NCBI GenBank assembly: GCA_036245805.1
Contig: BTRK01000001.1
Location: forward strand, 27,721,087 to 27,785,086
Direction: 5' to 3'
Origin: Pristionchus mayeri
Taxonomy: Eukaryota > Nematoda > Chromadorea > Rhabditida > Neodiplogasteridae
DNA: 64,000 nt
Positions within the stretch are counted from its first letter, which is position 1. The number at the start of each line of letters is the position of its first letter. The notes under the pieces are model-generated. The model saw only the letters and a program-made list of their open reading frames with translations. It was not told the DNA's origin and made no database searches. Below are positions 23,696 to 35,140 of this stretch, piece by piece. The position numbers and the translations under genes were made by a program.

Positions 23696-23900
23696 ATGAC
23701 TCTTCGCGACTGGGCAGTGGTGGGCGGCATCACTATCCTAGTCGCAGCCTATGGTACAATTCTGTCCAAATGGATCCACAAGTGTTAATTCGACTCCATC
23801 TATCGGAATTCCAGGTCTGTTAGTGCGATACATAATCGCGATCCAATCTTGCATGTCAATTTCCAAATTGTCTATTGCTACGCTTGTATCGGTCGAGTGT
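23380..23900 (+). repeat. Segmental duplication, copy 1 (pair with 25.07-25.57 kb)
   Basis: Sequence from CGAGACCCTGATAACTTTG through the small frame at 23696-23788 to GTCTATTGCTACGCTTG recurs at 25070-25570 with few differences. Copy 1 has about 25 extra bases near 23597 (AGTGCAAAGATATCTGAGTA). The duplication carries upstream sequence, the small coding frame and its 3' flank. Confidence 0.85.
23696..23788 (+). CDS. Small membrane peptide, 30 residues, copy 1
   Basis: ATG at 23696 to TAA at 23788 encodes MTLRDWAVVGGITILVAAYG followed by TILSKWIHKC. It has a short charged N-terminus, one hydrophobic segment (residues 7-23) and a basic C-terminus with a final Cys, the layout of single-span microproteins such as those of mitochondrial inner-membrane complexes. 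The duplicate at 25361 differs in the protein by one residue (L3P). I do not recognise the family. No splice sites interrupt it. It could also be a last exon: in copy 2 the frame stays open upstream as far as 25217. Confidence 0.5.
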   Translation: MTLRDWAVVGGITILVAAYGTILSKWIHKC

Positions 23901-25360
23901 GTTGAGTTGGAATAATTCACGTTCACAAGTACTGCGTCAATGATGAAAGACGCAACGAAATTGCAAGGAATTAGATGGCAATATTTTTTCACACTTTTCT
24001 TTTCTTTCTTCCGCTCAGCCCATCTACCTCGTTGCTCTCCTTTTCCCTCTGTCTTTCATACGTTACCATGGGGGAACGGCCCCATTTCGAGATTTTGGGG
24101 AGGAAAACGAAGCCAAAAAGAATCATCATCTCTCCTCTTATTACGATTTTCCTAGGGTTGTTCTTTTCGTGAATTAGTGCGTACATATTTTGCTCACATC
24201 TCGAGCATTAGACTTTTCCTCTTCCAAATCCTGAAGTTCACAAGAAAAATATCTTCTCATACCCTCCCTTCCCGTGCCATATTCAATCGTTATCAGTGGT
24301 TCCGATCGTTTGAGTTGTCTCTAATATTTTCCAGCTGTTTACACCAGCTTGGCTGCTACTTCAGTCAAACATGTTAGAACACAAAGGATTTACAAACAAG
24401 CTATGAAGCAGGTGAAAGATTAAATAGGCCATGGGCACAGTTTAGCTGATGCCCCGATCTCGAGAGACAATGAGTCATATACCAATAATGAGTAATGACA
24501 TTGGAAGGGGAGGGGAGAGAGTAGGTAGAGTAAGGAAGAAAGAGAGAGAGGGTGGGAGTTGGGAGAATGTGAGTAAGATCTTTGATGCCGCGAATTTAAA
24601 TTATTAATAAATCAAGTTTTTTCCTATTTTTCAGGACTAATATCATCTTTCTAATGATACTGGCCACAGCATTCGGAAATTAATACACACATACTTACAA
24701 GAACTCAGGAGACCAATTTTGCTACCAGTCAAGGTGCAATATTTATTGGAGATTAATTTCATCTGACCTGATCAAAACAAGTGTTTGCTATTGGATTCTT
24801 CTGATGAAGGAGTATTTTTTAGATGCGACGGATAGAATTTCGATGACAAAAACGGGAATGACAACCTTGGTTTGTGCTCATGTGATGAAATCCTGTTCTT
24901 GACCTACAAAATGCGCTTTTCTTAAGATCATCGGCCAAATTACGACCTCCGGATTGTGGACACAGGGCCACAACACAACTGTCCCCGCTTCCTCGCCCCC
25001 GTCCTCGTCCGCCCTCACGATCTCCAATTCCACTGCTGCGCCGGGTGCTCATTTCGCTGGATAGACAAGATCGCGAAGCCTCTTCCTCTCGCACTCCGGG
25101 CGAGACCCTGATAACTTTGTGTGTCCTCTTGCTTTGAGACTCAAATACATTTTCTTTCTACTGAAACATAAAGATAAATTGATTCTCAACGGATCCCTCA
25201 CACGAGCCCACTGCATGTGGTGAGCACTCGTGTCGTGATATTATCGAAGCACATATTTAGTCTAGTTCACGTTCGTCGTCCAAAGATCTTCGTTGGTAGG
25301 AAGATATCTGAAGATCGTGATATCTTTGCAGAAGCTACTCGGAAGAAGAAAAGTTGGAAG
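23789..25360. other. Intergenic between the duplicated small genes
   Basis: I see no supported gene. 24480-24560 is purine-rich (GGGAGAGAGT runs). A 91-codon minus frame at 24819-25094 is Gly/Arg-rich and lies partly over the start of the duplicated segment; I do not call it. 25070-25360 is the second copy of the segmental duplication. Confidence 0.5.
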
Positions 25361-25570
25361 ATGACCCCTCGCGACTGGGCAGTGGTGGGCGGCATCACTA
25401 TCCTAGTCGCAGCCTATGGTACAATTCTGTCCAAATGGATCCACAAGTGTTAATTAGACCCCATCTATCCGATTTCCCGGTCTGTTAGTGCGATACATAA
25501 TCGCGATCCAATCTTTCATGAAAATTTCCAAATTGTCTATTGCTGCGCTTGTATTGGTCGAGTTTGTTGA
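25070..25570 (+). repeat. Segmental duplication, copy 2 (pair with 23.38-23.90 kb)
   Basis: It is nearly identical to 23380-23900 over the upstream flank, the 30-codon frame and about 100 bases beyond its stop. Divergence rises after TTGGTCGAGT near 25562. The two copies are in direct orientation about 1.7 kb apart. Confidence 0.85.
25361..25453 (+). CDS. Small membrane peptide, 30 residues, copy 2
   Basis: ATG at 25361 to TAA at 25453 encodes MTPRDWAVVGGITILVAAYG followed by TILSKWIHKC. It is identical to copy 1 apart from residue 3. The hydrophobic core VVGGITILVAAYGTIL predicts one membrane span. An in-frame upstream extension to 25217 gives a 78-residue alternative, but the matching upstream sequence in copy 1 has an extra insertion, so I prefer the short start. 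Conservation of the frame between duplicates is weak support, since the DNA is also nearly identical. Confidence 0.5.
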   Translation: MTPRDWAVVGGITILVAAYGTILSKWIHKC

Positions 25571-27421
25571 AATGGACTGGTGGGAAATGAAATAAATGAA
25601 ACTGCTAACAGCGATGTACATTGTCTCAATTCGCAGTTCTAACGAAATCATACAGAAAAAAGAGTGCCATCCAGTAGTTATGCGAGTTTTCCTGGAACCG
25701 AATCATTCGAGGGATTGAATCAGAGGGCTCAGATATCCTAGCGACATGAAGCCGATGCATTGGTGAAACGAAAGAAGAGAAGGAAGGGAAGAGGGGAGGA
25801 ATTGCGTCTTAACCGTTCACAATAATTCGATTTCTCTGGCTATTTGCATATTCTGGAAGGGTTGAATTGTGAGAGAGTGAGCAGAATAAAGAGCAGAATA
25901 CTGGTCATTCCTCTCTCCCTCCCATTCCCCGCCCATGTTCACGCATCCCTCCTTCATCCCCGGATGGAATACATGGGGAGGGGGCTATGCATGGACACAA
26001 TGAGCGTGACTAAATAATGGACACTTGGTTTTCTGCATTGTATACTTTATAAACTCAATGGATGCTCTCCTCCATCGTGTGGTATCGATCGAACGACGAT
26101 ATAGTCGCAATTTGTCTCCATTTTTTTACCTTTCATAGTGAAAATAAACTCGTTTATACAGTGAAACGCAAGTACAACAATAAATACGGAGTGAATCTGC
26201 GTTTGATGGCTACTCACAACCGGGAATGTGCAAGAACCATGAGATTAGGCAAGAGGAGAGAAGCGCACCGGGAGAGACTCTTTTCTGGCTGAAAGACTAG
26301 AGACTCTAGTCTAGAGTAGAGAAGAGAGTGTGGGAGGGGAGAGGGTAATGGAATAGCATGAAATTATCATCGAATGATGATTAGCTATGCAATCGAAGCA
26401 AGCATGTGTAAATGTAAGCAAGTAGGTGTAAAAAGTGTTGAAGCGATATTATAATAGAACCAATGCCTGTCTACTCCTTTAAGAAAGCCACAAAATTCAA
26501 TCTTCTATGTGAAAATAATACAACAACTAATTGCGGAAAATACATCTGATCATTGTGTAGAATGGGATCAATTTAATCGATTGCTGATATTGGTGAATTG
26601 ACTAGAACAGAACACGAGATTCTCCCAATCTTGAGCTAGGAAGCGTGTTTTCGCTGGTCATTCCGAATATTTTCTCTCTCTCTGCACGCATCTAGGTGCT
26701 AATCGACAAGAGGTCATCAGAGATTGTTTCGCGATTTGTTTTGAACAGATAAGCAACGATCAATTGATCATGATCCTCTTTTTTTAGTCTTTTAATCCGA
26801 TAGAATTCTCTCGACGTTTTACATTCAGTGAAAATTAAGGTCACTTATCGCTCATTATAGTTAACCTCCCTAAACTGATTTTCTCGCTTTCGAGTTTACT
26901 GCAAACTGCATGGACTGGTTATCAACGACTGTCCCCAGGATGCCTCCAAGTACTGTGAATTCGTGCACTTACTACCGAATCCGATGCATGAATTGCATGG
27001 ATCATGGTAGGAATAACTTAGGTGATTAATTAGAGATGGTCTGAAAGGTTTCCTTGTTGTAATGCTTTTGTGTGTATTAATAAGCTACTACAAGGCCGCC
27101 GTGAAGTGCCCGCCACGCTTGAGCGCTCTTCCAGAGACCTCCCGCTACAAGTGCACCATATCGTCGCTGAATTTATAATCGCTATATTTCATCAATGATC
27201 ACTCGGCCACCTTTTCCAGTAGAGACAAGAGTTCAATTGAACCTATGAGAGGCATGCCAGAGGGGCGCACAATAGTGCGTCATAAATGGAAGGACATTAT
27301 AACTCTGCCACTAGGTATGATTGTTTAGTCGGAATATTCCGATTTCGCGAATACTTTGGAAGAGAGTCTACCAAGTCATTCGGTCATTCATTCATTCATT
27401 CACTTCCTCTACTCGACAGTC
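25454..27421. other. Intergenic; partly paralogous to 44.7-45.99 kb
   Basis: No gene is recognised. From about 26270 the sequence parallels 44880 onwards, including the palindrome-like AGAGACTCTAGTCTAGAGTA (about 26297 and 44897) and GAGCTATGCAATC-type sequence. This paralogy leads into family B copy A, just as 44.9-45.99 kb leads into copy C. A 76-codon plus frame at 26062-26292 has no recognisable motif. Confidence 0.55.
27370..27402. repeat. ATTC microsatellite in the leader of family B copy A
   Basis: Tandem CATT units (TCATTCATTCATTCATTCAC) lie about 20 bases upstream of the copy A start codon. All four family B copies have the tract, with different lengths: shortest in copy B (about 31545), longer in A and C (about 45950-45976), longest in D (about 47189-47233). 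Confidence 0.85.
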
Positions 27422-28863
27422 ATGTCTTCCATTCGTATGACTCCCAATCTCGAGCAGCGCAAAGCAATCTTGCTTGTACTCTTCACTGGAGATCACTTCG
27501 ACGATTTCAGTGTTAGTCTTGCTATATTTTCATATTTTCTTGTATTTCTCTTACTTCAATTAGTCTCTTTTCTCTTCCCCAATCGAGCCTTTCAGCGCCC
27601 CGTTCTTGGAAAGGACACAGATGAGACCTTCTTCAGTGTAATTGGACTCATCCGAAAATTTCACAAATATGCTGACTTTGTGAGTTTCAATTATCATTGA
27701 TGCAAATAAAATGCCAACTATAACAAAGATACATTCAGGTCCATCCATCGAAGGTCTCTCTAGCCATGCAACTCGCAGCGGACTTCAAGGATCAACTGGA
27801 GAAGCTGATTGAATTCATCGGAAGAGAAAGAGTGGACGCCTACGGTATGGAAAAACTAGATTTTCTCTAAGCAACCGATTGTTTTTACAGAAGGATCTGG
27901 ACTGAGCGATTTTGAATATCATCGAATCCACTGCTCTAAGTATTCGACCGAGGTGAGTTCTGAATATTTTCTTGACTCAAAGTGAGCCTCTCTATTTGCA
28001 GGCGGATCTCATCACTACGATTATTCCACCAGTCAACAGAAGGAAGTTCTCGAAAACCGATGCTTCCCTTATCAAGCAATCGGTATGTTTCATATCTTTG
28101 TTAGTAAGAAACTGTAGCATAAAGCAATACTTCATTCAGATCGAAGTTCTGTGCCAGCCCGATCTGAGCTGTGTCGAAATTCAACAGGGCGAGGGGGTTC
28201 GCGCGGCTGAGGTAACGTCTGAAATATTGTTTCCATTCTAATCAAAATTGTTCAGGAGCCGGTGTTGTCTACTCGTCCCAAGATCAGAGCAGCTAGACCG
28301 AGAAGAATCTCCATGTCACCTGCCTATGAATTGTGCGAGCGAGGACTCTATGTGTGAGTTGATTTCCGACTGATGCCATCTTATCAAATCAATCTTGAAA
28401 TGAAATATTTCAGATGCTCCTTCATCGACAGGAAAGATTTTGTGGAAGAAGAAGAGGACATCGACAAATTCAAGGACAACATTGCGTTCAAGGTTCGTTC
28501 CCGCTTAATCAATGTCAATTCTCATGACCACTTTTTAGGATCACGAGGTGACTGAGTACGTCTATTGCAAATGCAACGATGCTTCCATCAAGGAGAAGTG
28601 AGTAATACAATTTGGCTTATATTTTATTCACGCGAAAATATAAAATATGTACGAATTGTAGCAATTTCAGATTCGCCTGTTCTGTTTCTCTTCTCAGTGG
28701 CGAATTATATGAAAATGTTCATGAGAAATGCAGAAATGAAGTAATCGATGGAAGATCGGCGATTCATCGATCTCAATTGGTCAACAGAGACAGAGTCACT
28801 CTCAACAAAAGAGAGTTCTCATTCCTCTCCAAACCAGTCAAGATCGAGTACCATAACAATTAG
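27422..28863 (+). CDS. Family B copy A: unrecognised multi-exon protein
   Basis: About ten short exons can be joined in frame. They read MSSIRMTPNLEQRKAILLVL, RPVLGKDTDETFFSVIGL then IRKFHKYADF, LEKLIEFIGRERVDAY, GSGLSDFEYHRIHCSKYSTE, ADLITTIIPPVNRRKFSK, IEVLCQPDLSCVEIQQGEG, RPKIRAARPRRISMSPAYEL, SFIDRKDFVEEEEDIDKFKD, DHEVTEYVYCKCNDASIKE and a last exon ending SKPVKIEYHNN. Introns are 45-70 bases with normal GT-AG ends. The product is about 300 residues, with a helical N-terminal half, a basic RPKIRAARPRR patch, an acidic EEEED stretch and a YCKCND...EKCRNE Cys cluster that might bind metal. It has no signal peptide or membrane span. I do not recognise the family. Three paralogues in the window (31.6, 46.0 and 47.3 kb) mark it as a rapidly duplicating family. 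Confidence 0.75.
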
Positions 28864-29070
28864 TTATCTCAATTCTAGAAGTTCATTTTTTCAATTCGTT
28901 TGTTCATTGTAATGCCTCGAACTTTATGGATTTGATAAATATTCTTCGAAAATAAACATTTGCATTTGAAATATTTTTTTAAAATATGGTAAACTTTATC
29001 ATTGATTCGGTATTTGCATGTTGTACAGATAGGGTACACAAAGGAGTAGATAATATTAGAAAGTAGAAGT

Positions 29071-29455
29071 TCACTCCCTCGCAGGAGGTTCGGAGGAGTC
29101 AGTGGGAGGGATGACTATGGCATCAGTCACGAGTGCAGGAGGAGTACGATGGTGATCGACAGTTACATCATCGAAGGTGAATCCATGATGACGGTGATTG
29201 AGAGTCACTGACTCGTCGGTTGTCGCATCATCATTCTCTTCGAGAGGGTAAATTCCATCGGGAGTCACTCCTCCCATTCCGAAGGTGAAAGACTCGTCGG
29301 GAGTGAAACCACCAGAAGAGTCATCGTGACTAGGAGGGTAAGTGAAGGGAATGTACGGGTGGTCTGGAAAGGGCCAAAGAGTATTTCAGTCAATCAATAT
29401 TTAACCCACTGGAATTGGCAGATGACTCATCGAGAGTGATTCCATCACCGAAGGT
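29071..29455 (-). CDS. Small Asp/Pro-rich gene, copy 1 (partial)
   Basis: The last exon (29071-29363) encodes DHPYIPFTYPPSHDDSSGGF, then TPDESFTFGMGGVTPDGIYP, ATTDESVTLNHRHHGFTFDD and a TPPALVTDAIVIPPTDS tail ending PPARE. Repeated DES/TPD/FTF motifs suggest an imperfect internal repeat and a disordered or secreted structural protein. An upstream exon from 29406 encodes GDGITLDESSANSSG in reverse order of coordinates. About 29455 the match to the paralogue at 48.9-49.4 kb stops abruptly, so the 5' end is lost. The function is unknown. Confidence 0.5.
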
Positions 29456-30830
29456 CACGTGAAACTACCAGAAGAATCATCTCGACGGGATTACCTAATT
29501 TGAGATGTGCTCACTAATATATATCCATTGTGACATCATCGAATCGTGTGTGTTCATAAATTTGTTCATGGAATTGGTATGGCGTATTTTTGACATCTTT
29601 TTCAAATCAACTTTATCTTAGTATCCCCTCTCACTTTCCACTCAACCTCTCCCCTCTCCACTCCTGTCTCCTCTCTACCCTTGCTCCCTCCTCCATTCTA
29701 CCCTTCCTCCATCCTCCATTGCCCATTCTTTTATATGTTAGACTAGTTCCGTCTCTCAGCATTGGATGTCCTCAAATGGATATTGTATCGCTATCCGTCT
29801 CGCTTGATTCATAAACAATTGCCTAGAAATTTCGTGTTCTTTGCAGGCATTCATATGAAATTTCATTTTCAGATGTCTACACTCTCTAATATGCTGACAG
29901 TCAGCAAAATCGACAAAGGACAACAACATAACGAGTATAACAACGAATAAGCAAAGAAAGGCATGCAGCTTTCTCTGGTTCGCACGCTCCCATTCCTTTG
30001 CAATTTAAGACTCCTCATTATGCTGCTCTCTTAGCGGTTTACTGTATGAGCATGCGAAATGAAGTCAGATATTCATCAGAAATTTGAGCCAGCCACCTCG
30101 CTCATTGCAGTGTGATTAGCAGCAATCCGCTGGGGGCTGTAGATACAACTTCCACCCCCTGCACTGTCGGAGAAACATCAGACGCGACGACGAAAGTGTC
30201 CACGAGGTGAGAAAGATAAGAAAGGGGAAGGGTAAAGGGCTACAGCATAGGAATGGCCTTGCACCTAATGACTCTTCTGTGTACTCTCATGCCTGTCAGA
30301 ATGGTGATAGAGCGCGCAAAAACGAGGTGAATATTTCTTGAGAAGCCATCCCGGTGCAGAATAGAGGTGGAGGAGGCAGTTTTCAACAGTAGAAACATTC
30401 TAATTTCGATCTATATTCTGAAGTGACATGGAGATCGATGATGACGTCCAGTTCAAGATGAAGATCCTTCCTTCAAGGTCGACGTCTCCAGCGCCTTCGG
30501 AACCGGAATCAGACTGTCCACCCGATCCAACCTGGTACCGTACTTTCAAATTTAAGGAGAAACACGGTAGGAACCAGGATACTGTAGGGCACTGCACTCT
30601 GTAATATGCAATGCAGTGGTCGCCCACACATTGAGGACGGAAACTGGTAGGAATGAGTCATGATTAGGACACGAAAGTAATTTTTTAAAAACCTTTCTTC
30701 ACCTCGGAAAATTCTTTTTACTTAACGTCGATTTAATTCTCGTTGCTTGTGGATGCAGCATTGTTTTTGTTGTGTTGGATGGAAAACTGAATTGAGGAAA
30801 TATTACAGTTTGTCAGGTGTACAGTATCTG
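29456..30830. other. Intergenic
   Basis: No recognisable gene. 29610-29740 is a pyrimidine-rich, low-complexity stretch (TCC/CTC). Several stretches could be exons, for example a minus frame at 30400-30627, but none has a motif or consistent splice context. Confidence 0.4.
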
Positions 30831-31571
30831 TTGATTTCAGGTGATGAACAAACTCGTCGTGCCTATGATATCAACAAGCAGGCAAAGGACTCAGTATCGA
30901 TTCAAAATCGAGAATCTACCGCGATGCTCCCCCAAGATTGTTATTGTCCATACTGTTGTGCAGTCCAAGTCGTGCTACACTTTTCACTTGTTTCTATTAA
31001 AATGCTCCCCCTCACAGATATTTACGTTCGAGTAGTACTAATACAGTTGTACAATCGATATATGTTCAAGTCATCACCAGCAAGACAATCTGAAAATGAA
31101 AGAATTTACACACAATTTATTTTCCCTCGAAAAAATATCAGAGAAAAATAATACCTATGTCTCGGTGATGGAAGCATCTTTGCATGTACAGTAGACAGAT
31201 TCAGTAATCATAATCATAAAAAGGGGTCATGAACGACAAAAAGAAATCGCTTAGCTAATTTTACGAATAGAGCAGATCCTGGAACAGAAAAAAACAACGT
31301 TTTTAAAATATATTTTCGAGTGAGATGTCAAAAATTTCCTCAAGGCTAGGCTCAACCAGATAGATTTTTAAATTGAAGCAAGCAAGTAGTTAGTCGAATC
31401 GAAATTATGCGAGGCATGCCAGAGGGTGTCACCATCGCATGTAATAAATGGAAGGATATTGAACTTCTGCCACTGGATATGATTGTTTAGTTGGAACATT
31501 CCGATTTCGCGCATGCTTTGGAGGAGGGGCTAACAAGTCATTCGTTCATTCACTTCTCCTGCTCGACAGTA
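30831..31571. repeat. Recent segmental duplication, copy 1 (pair with 46.49-47.25 kb)
   Basis: From GTTGATTTCAGGTGATGAAC to the leader of family B copy B the sequence is almost identical to 46489-47250, with only scattered single-base differences. It contains a 134-codon frame whose counterpart in the other copy is also open, but identity this high makes the open frame uninformative. Confidence 0.85.
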
Positions 31572-32212
31572 ATGTCTTCCATTCGTATGACTCCTAACCT
31601 AGAGCAGCGCAAAGCAATTTTGCTTCTACTCTTCGCTGGAGATCAATTCGACGACTTCAGTGTAAGCCTGTTTTATTTTTCACATTTTTTCATACTTCTC
31701 TTACATCATTAATTAAATTCTCCTTTTTCTTTCCCAATCGAGCATTTCAGCGCGCCGTTCTTGGAAAGGACACAGATGAGACCTTCTTCAGTGTAATTGG
31801 ACTCATCCGAAAATTCCACAAATATGCTAACTTTGTAAGTTCCTACTATCATTTATGCAAATAAAATGGAAATATAACAATGATAATCATCACAGGCCCA
31901 TCCCTCGATGGTGTCTCTTGCCATGAAACTCGCAAAGGACTTCGATTATCAATTGGAGAAGCTGATTGAATTCATCGGAAGGGAAAAAGTGGACGCATAC
32001 GGTATATTAAAGTATAATTTTCTCAATGCAATCATTTTTTCAGAGGGAACTGGACTGAGTGACTTTGAATATCAGCGAATACACCGCTCCAAGTATTCAA
32101 TCGAGGTGAGTTCTGAATATTTTTTCTTGACTCAAATTGAGTCTCTCTATTTGCAGGCTGATCTCATCACTACGATTATTCCACCTGGAAATAGAAGGAA
32201 GTTCTCGAAAAC
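31572..32212 (+). pseudogene. Family B copy B, 3'-truncated at a KLHL4 junction
   Basis: Exons 1-6 match copies A and D: MSSIRMTPNLEQRKAILLLL, RAVLGKDTDETFFSVIGL, MVSLAMKLAKDFDYQLEKLI, EGTGLSDFEYQRIHRSKYSI, ADLITTIIPPGNRRKFSKT. After GTTCTCGAAAACC (about 32212) the sequence changes to TTCATTTTTGGACCTCC, the inverted kelch exon of KLHL4 (GGPKMK on the minus strand). The last four exons are missing. The breakpoint shares only two or three bases between partners, which suggests non-homologous joining. Confidence 0.85.
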
Positions 32213-34937
32213 CTTCATTTTTGGACCTCCTGAAATTATCGATTGTTATTTTTCATGGCCTGCGAAACTTACTTGTCCAAGAATCGCACATCGGAATATA
32301 AAACTGGATATAGGAATCGGAATCTTTTGCTGCAAGTAAGATTATGAGTAATGTTAGTGATAGTGAGCAACATTAGTGATTTGCTTACTGATGCCGAAAA
32401 AAATTCGCTGAGCGTCTTGACAAATTCTCTCAGTAGATTTGAATGAAATGCATTGTTTTCGTGCTTGTTTGTTGCGTATCGAAACCTAGGGAAGGATAAA
32501 TTATGTATTTGATAACAGGAAAAATACATTTGCTTCCTCAATGAGCTCCATGCACTCTCGATTCTCCATCAACCATTCCGTCATTGTCACGATTTCCGAA
32601 ATGAAGCTCTTGCTGAGGAGAGGAAAGCGAACACATTTCATCAGTCTGAAATGGTAATAACAAATACTTCTTCGCATTGTCAGAAATATGTCGACACTTT
32701 TCTAACGAACCTCACTGCAAATTGTTTCAGCATATCGTCCTGTCCAATCCACCGAGAAAGTGCTACGAACACCTGATTATTTTCGAATTTTCTGTGAATT
32801 TGTCATTCGATTTTTGCACCTGACTCTCATCGTCTAAATTGAGAGTGTCTCTCTTCAGAAAATACTCCAGATAATTGCCCGAAATCTCCAGAAATTCTTG
32901 AGAGTTGGAGATGGGCACAAAATTAAGCTATAATATTAGGTTGAGTCATAAGTTTTTTCCAATTTTGTGGGTTCAGTTCAAAGTCACCTAAAAAGCGTTA
33001 TTGAAATCGTATGAGTAGAAATCCGTAGCATAAAGTAGGGGTATAGTTCATACTTATTATGGTCTATCCGAATTGTATTGTGCTTTTAAATATTGCAAGA
33101 AATCGAACGTTAACCACGGTTGAATTTCACAACTAAATATTGAGAGACTTTGGCTCTTTTGTTTTGCAGGGAAATTGGCTGGACATCTTCACATACATTA
33201 TTGAGAAGCCCCTTGAATGCGCTTTCATAAAAGCGGTTGAAATCGGTGCTAGTCTAATCAATCACAGAATTGGGGAACAGCTAATCATACAAGTTGGAAT
33301 GAAATCGCATGAGAGATCTCATTTTTCCTGCCTTAGGTGTTATTGAGATTGGCTAGTATATAGGGGCGCTTTAATCGTACACTATGAGGCTACTATTCTA
33401 TTAGTGATATTTGAGACATCGCATTATCCCCTTTTTAAAAATGACATTTCTCAAAAAATCCGAATATTGATCTCACCGATCAAAATTTCGACTTTTAGTG
33501 GTTATTTTTAGAGTACCATTTCTGAATTCTCAGTCCACCATAACGGGAATATAGGCTCCTCATGAAGGAAGCTTTATGCTGAGATAGGTTTGGTTTCGAT
33601 AGGATAATGTATACGGATGCGCTGTGAAGGAAACACATTTTGGACATGGTTAACTGAATACCACTTGTAACTTAGAGCCTTTTATGAGTAGGTTTTTTAA
33701 GCCAAATCCGAATCTCATGTATTATTGTGATGTACGTTCCTCACACTTCACAATAGTGTTGATTATTTTGTCCATTCATGATTCACCGGAAAGGAGTAAT
33801 CTGAGAAATTCGTATCTACATTCGTAGCCGCGGCTACTTTGACCTCACACTGTGGCCACAAGGCACTCTCAAGAGGTCTGCAGTGAAGTGTGGTAGAGAG
33901 AGTATCCACACGTTAATAATATGTGAGCATCAAAATGAAAATCAATTTTGATCAAAGACCGGAATATAGTAAATTATTTCAAGTTCAAATTGGAAAAAAA
34001 CTTATGACTCACCCTGATAGATCTGGATATTTTCGTTCAAAAATACACTCACATCAACATATCGAAGAAGTCTTTCAATCTTGTCGTAACTTATGGCTCT
34101 GAAGAAGTTTAGAAGCTTAAACACGGTTCCAATTCTGATTCGATCGATCATAAACTGAGCACATTCGTCGAGAATTTTGAATCCTGAAATTACAGAACAA
34201 ATATTTAAAAAAATTAGTTGCCAACCATATTTAGAAAATTCGCCGCCATCATTAGATCTTGAACCGTTTCCTCAGTTATTGTGAGATGTCCAGTGTATGC
34301 GTAGTTCAGGAGTATTTCGAACGAACTATGGTTAAAATCTGAAAATGTATATTCGTGAAACAATGCCCAAAGTAATAATAACCACATAAGTTTGACGAAA
34401 GATCGATTTCTCCTGAAGCGCATTCTGTCATGTTTGAGTTGAATAGAGCACGGAAGAACGGAATGCGAGCATATAGGAGATCCTTTAAGCGATTTTGTTA
34501 CTATTTATCGAAAAGGTATACATGATTCTCACCCTGTGTCCCCTCATTGTCATGCCACCAACTCTAATCGTTACATCAAAGTGTCTTCCCTGGCGACGAA
34601 ACTTTTCGAATTGTTGATAGTCCTGAATTTTACATGATAAACACATTTGAAAAATATGACCGAAATATTGATACCTCGGGAACAGTGTGTACAATCATCG
34701 CGTTATGGGTAGATCGGGAGTTCTCAGAGGGATGGTGACGCATGAAATTGATATTGAGCATCCAATGAGATCTCTATGTTCCCAACACAGTCAACACAGT
34801 CTATTCAATCGACATTTTGTTTGCAAAAACAACTTCCTCTACGTTAACGAACAATTTGATCCCCAAAGACTTCAAAGAGAAAAAAACAAACCACATGTTG
34901 TGTAGACAGAAACAGTTGCCTCGGAGTCAGTAGACAT
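32213..34937 (-). pseudogene. KLHL4: BTB-BACK fragment, kelch part lost
   Basis: It begins MSTDSEATVSVYTTCG at 34937. Exon 2 is damaged: the acceptor before GTCACCATCC reads ATGC instead of CAG, and bases are missing after CCCGATCTACC, which shifts the frame. BTB exons follow (DYQQFEKFRRQGRHFDVTIR; NSNMTECASGEIDLS; YAYTGHLTITEETVQDLM), then BACK exons. A mariner-like element at 32936-34017 interrupts the BACK-region intron. Two further exons reach 32215, where GGPKMK is cut by the junction with family B copy B. The kelch repeats and helicase exons are gone. It is a displaced, broken copy of the 5-23 kb unit. Confidence 0.8.
32936..34017. mobile_element. Mariner-like element inside KLHL4
   Basis: The left end is TTAGGTTGAGTCATAAGTTT. 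The right end is its inverse, ending ACTTATGACTCACCCTGA. TA flanks both sides (32934-32935 and 34018-34019). The homologous intron of KLHL2 (about 13815) reads AAGCTAAAATAGATCTGG without interruption, a paralogous empty site that confirms the borders. The 1,082-base body has no long transposase-like frame. Confidence 0.9.
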
Positions 34938-35140
34938 GTTTATACGGAGACTTCTAATGCGACTGTGCTATGCATGCAATGCAAAAGAAATAAGGATGAC
35001 ACTTTACTTGTCACCTCCTTTGTTCTTAGGACGCGCGAATGAATAGATCCCGCCTCTGGGAAAATATGGGTCAATTGTATCACAAGTGAGTCTTCTCATC
35101 AATATAATTATAAGAGTGACTATCTGAGAGGATTAAGCAT

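Noticed and set aside
24819..25094. Arg/Gly-rich minus frame that resembles an RGG protein
   Set aside because: It has low complexity, overlaps the duplicated segment, and lacks support on either side.
27370..27402. ATTC array as a CRISPR-like or satellite array
   Set aside because: It is a simple four-base microsatellite with no spacers.
30747..31151. 134-codon plus frame, repeated at 46488-46808
   Set aside because: The two copies are nearly identical DNA, so shared openness says nothing. There is no motif and the composition is poor for coding.
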